Positions 63,671 through 64,000 of a stretch of DNA of 64,000 bases are shown here, piece after piece. Under the pieces are notes generated by a model. It saw only the letters and a program-made list of their open reading frames with translations, was not told the DNA's origin and made no database searches. Both the position numbers and the translations under genes were made by a program. Each line of letters opens with the position of its first letter. Position 1 is the first letter of the stretch. This DNA comes from Ruania rhizosphaerae (lineage in GTDB: Bacteria; Actinomycetota; Actinomycetes; Actinomycetales; Beutenbergiaceae), in NCBI RefSeq assembly GCF_009805705.1, contig NZ_VSMB01000002.1:1-64000 (forward strand), written 5' to 3'.

Positions 63671-64000
63671 TCAGCCCCGCTTCTGCCGGACGATCTGCTC
63701 CTGGTCGACGTCCACGTCCTCGGAGTCGTCCACCTCGTCGCCCACCGGGGCGGAGGGTTCGGAACCGAGGAAGGTGTCGCGGAACTTCTCGACAGCGGAA
63801 CGCAACTCGTCGGCCGTCTCGTCCTCGAACTTGCCGGTGGTACGGATCGCCTCGAGCACGCCGGTGTGGCGACGCACATGGTCGAGCAACTCGCCCTCGA
63901 AGCGGCGGACGTCCTTGAGGTCGACGTCGTCGAAGTAGCCGTTGGTGCCGGCCCAGATCGAGACCACCTGGTCCTCGGCATCCATCGGGGTGTACTGCGG
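63671..64000 (-). CDS. atpA: ATP synthase F1 alpha subunit, C-terminal part
   Basis: Only the last ~109 codons are in the window: [26 protein letters not shown], then [14 protein letters not shown] and an acidic C-terminal tail ([17 protein letters not shown]) longer than in most alpha subunits. The frame is open to the window edge, so the gene continues beyond it; the internal ATG at 63985 is not the start. Confidence 0.95.
   Translation of the reverse strand, partial: PQYTPMDAEDQVVSIWAGTNGYFDDVDLKDVRRFEGELLDHVRRHTGVLEAIRTTGKFEDETADELRSAVEKFRDTFLGSEPSAPVGDEVDDSEDVDVDQEQIVRQKRG

Noticed and set aside
63671-63985. A short complete gene starting with the ATG at 63985
   Set aside because: The frame continues upstream to the window edge with clear AtpA sequence (PQYTP...), so it is the end of atpA, not a separate gene.

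Overview
The window is GC-rich, densely packed chromosomal DNA from an actinobacterium, most likely a member of the Micrococcales (my guess is the Ruaniaceae/Beutenbergiaceae/Bogoriellaceae neighbourhood). The reasons are codon use with G/C-biased third positions, many GTG starts, the GlgE alpha-glucan pathway, the mismatch nuclease NucS, the block atpAGDC-DUF2550-nucS, a DivIVA-like coiled-coil protein, and an etfBA...iscS-mnmA block that also occurs in mycobacteria. I see no rRNA, tRNA, CRISPR array, prophage or insertion sequence with a transposase.

Layout. 1-6.9 kb: tRNA thiolation genes (cysteine desulfurase, mnmA) and electron-transfer flavoprotein etfBA, with two poorly known genes between them. 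6.9-9 kb: glycogen debranching enzyme glgX. 9-20.6 kb: a peptide-uptake locus. A leftward operon encodes a Dpp/Opp-type ABC transporter, an M20 peptidase, a DUF1177 protein and an AroM-family protein; divergent from it are an IclR regulator, dipeptidase E and an FAD-dependent dehydrogenase. 20.6-22.9 kb: trpS, then an AbiEi-like/DUF559-like nuclease gene bracketed by two near-identical long palindromes. 22.9-33 kb: alpha-glucan metabolism with glgP divergent from an overlapping operon glgE-treS-(maltokinase::glgB fusion). 33-40.7 kb: a thioredoxin-like/TPR protein, two envelope proteins, a DivIVA-like protein, an acetyltransferase and small unknowns.

40.7-43.9 kb: a leftward sugar ABC operon (binding protein, two permeases) ending in an unassigned probable carbohydrate-active enzyme. 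44-46.7 kb: an alpha/beta hydrolase, a GCS2-type ligase and a small zinc-binding protein. 46.7-58.6 kb: a LacI-controlled glycan locus. GH31 alpha-xylosidase and GH1 beta-glucosidase run left; the LacI regulator, sugar ABC transporter, GH42 beta-galactosidase and a sulfatase run right. The enzyme set would suit xyloglucan-type oligosaccharides, with the sulfatase as an oddity. Closely matching LacI-type operators sit in front of both arms. Neither sugar ABC system has its own ATPase gene here, so a shared MsiK-type ATPase elsewhere is expected. 58.6-64 kb: nagA, nucS, a DUF2550 protein and the 3' part of the F1 ATP synthase operon (atpC, atpD, atpG, partial atpA).

The most unusual structures are the palindrome-bracketed nuclease cassette, the in-frame maltokinase-GlgB fusion that keeps an internal ribosome-binding site and start, three convergent gene pairs whose stop codons interlock through CTAG, and the DUF1177/AroM peptide locus.
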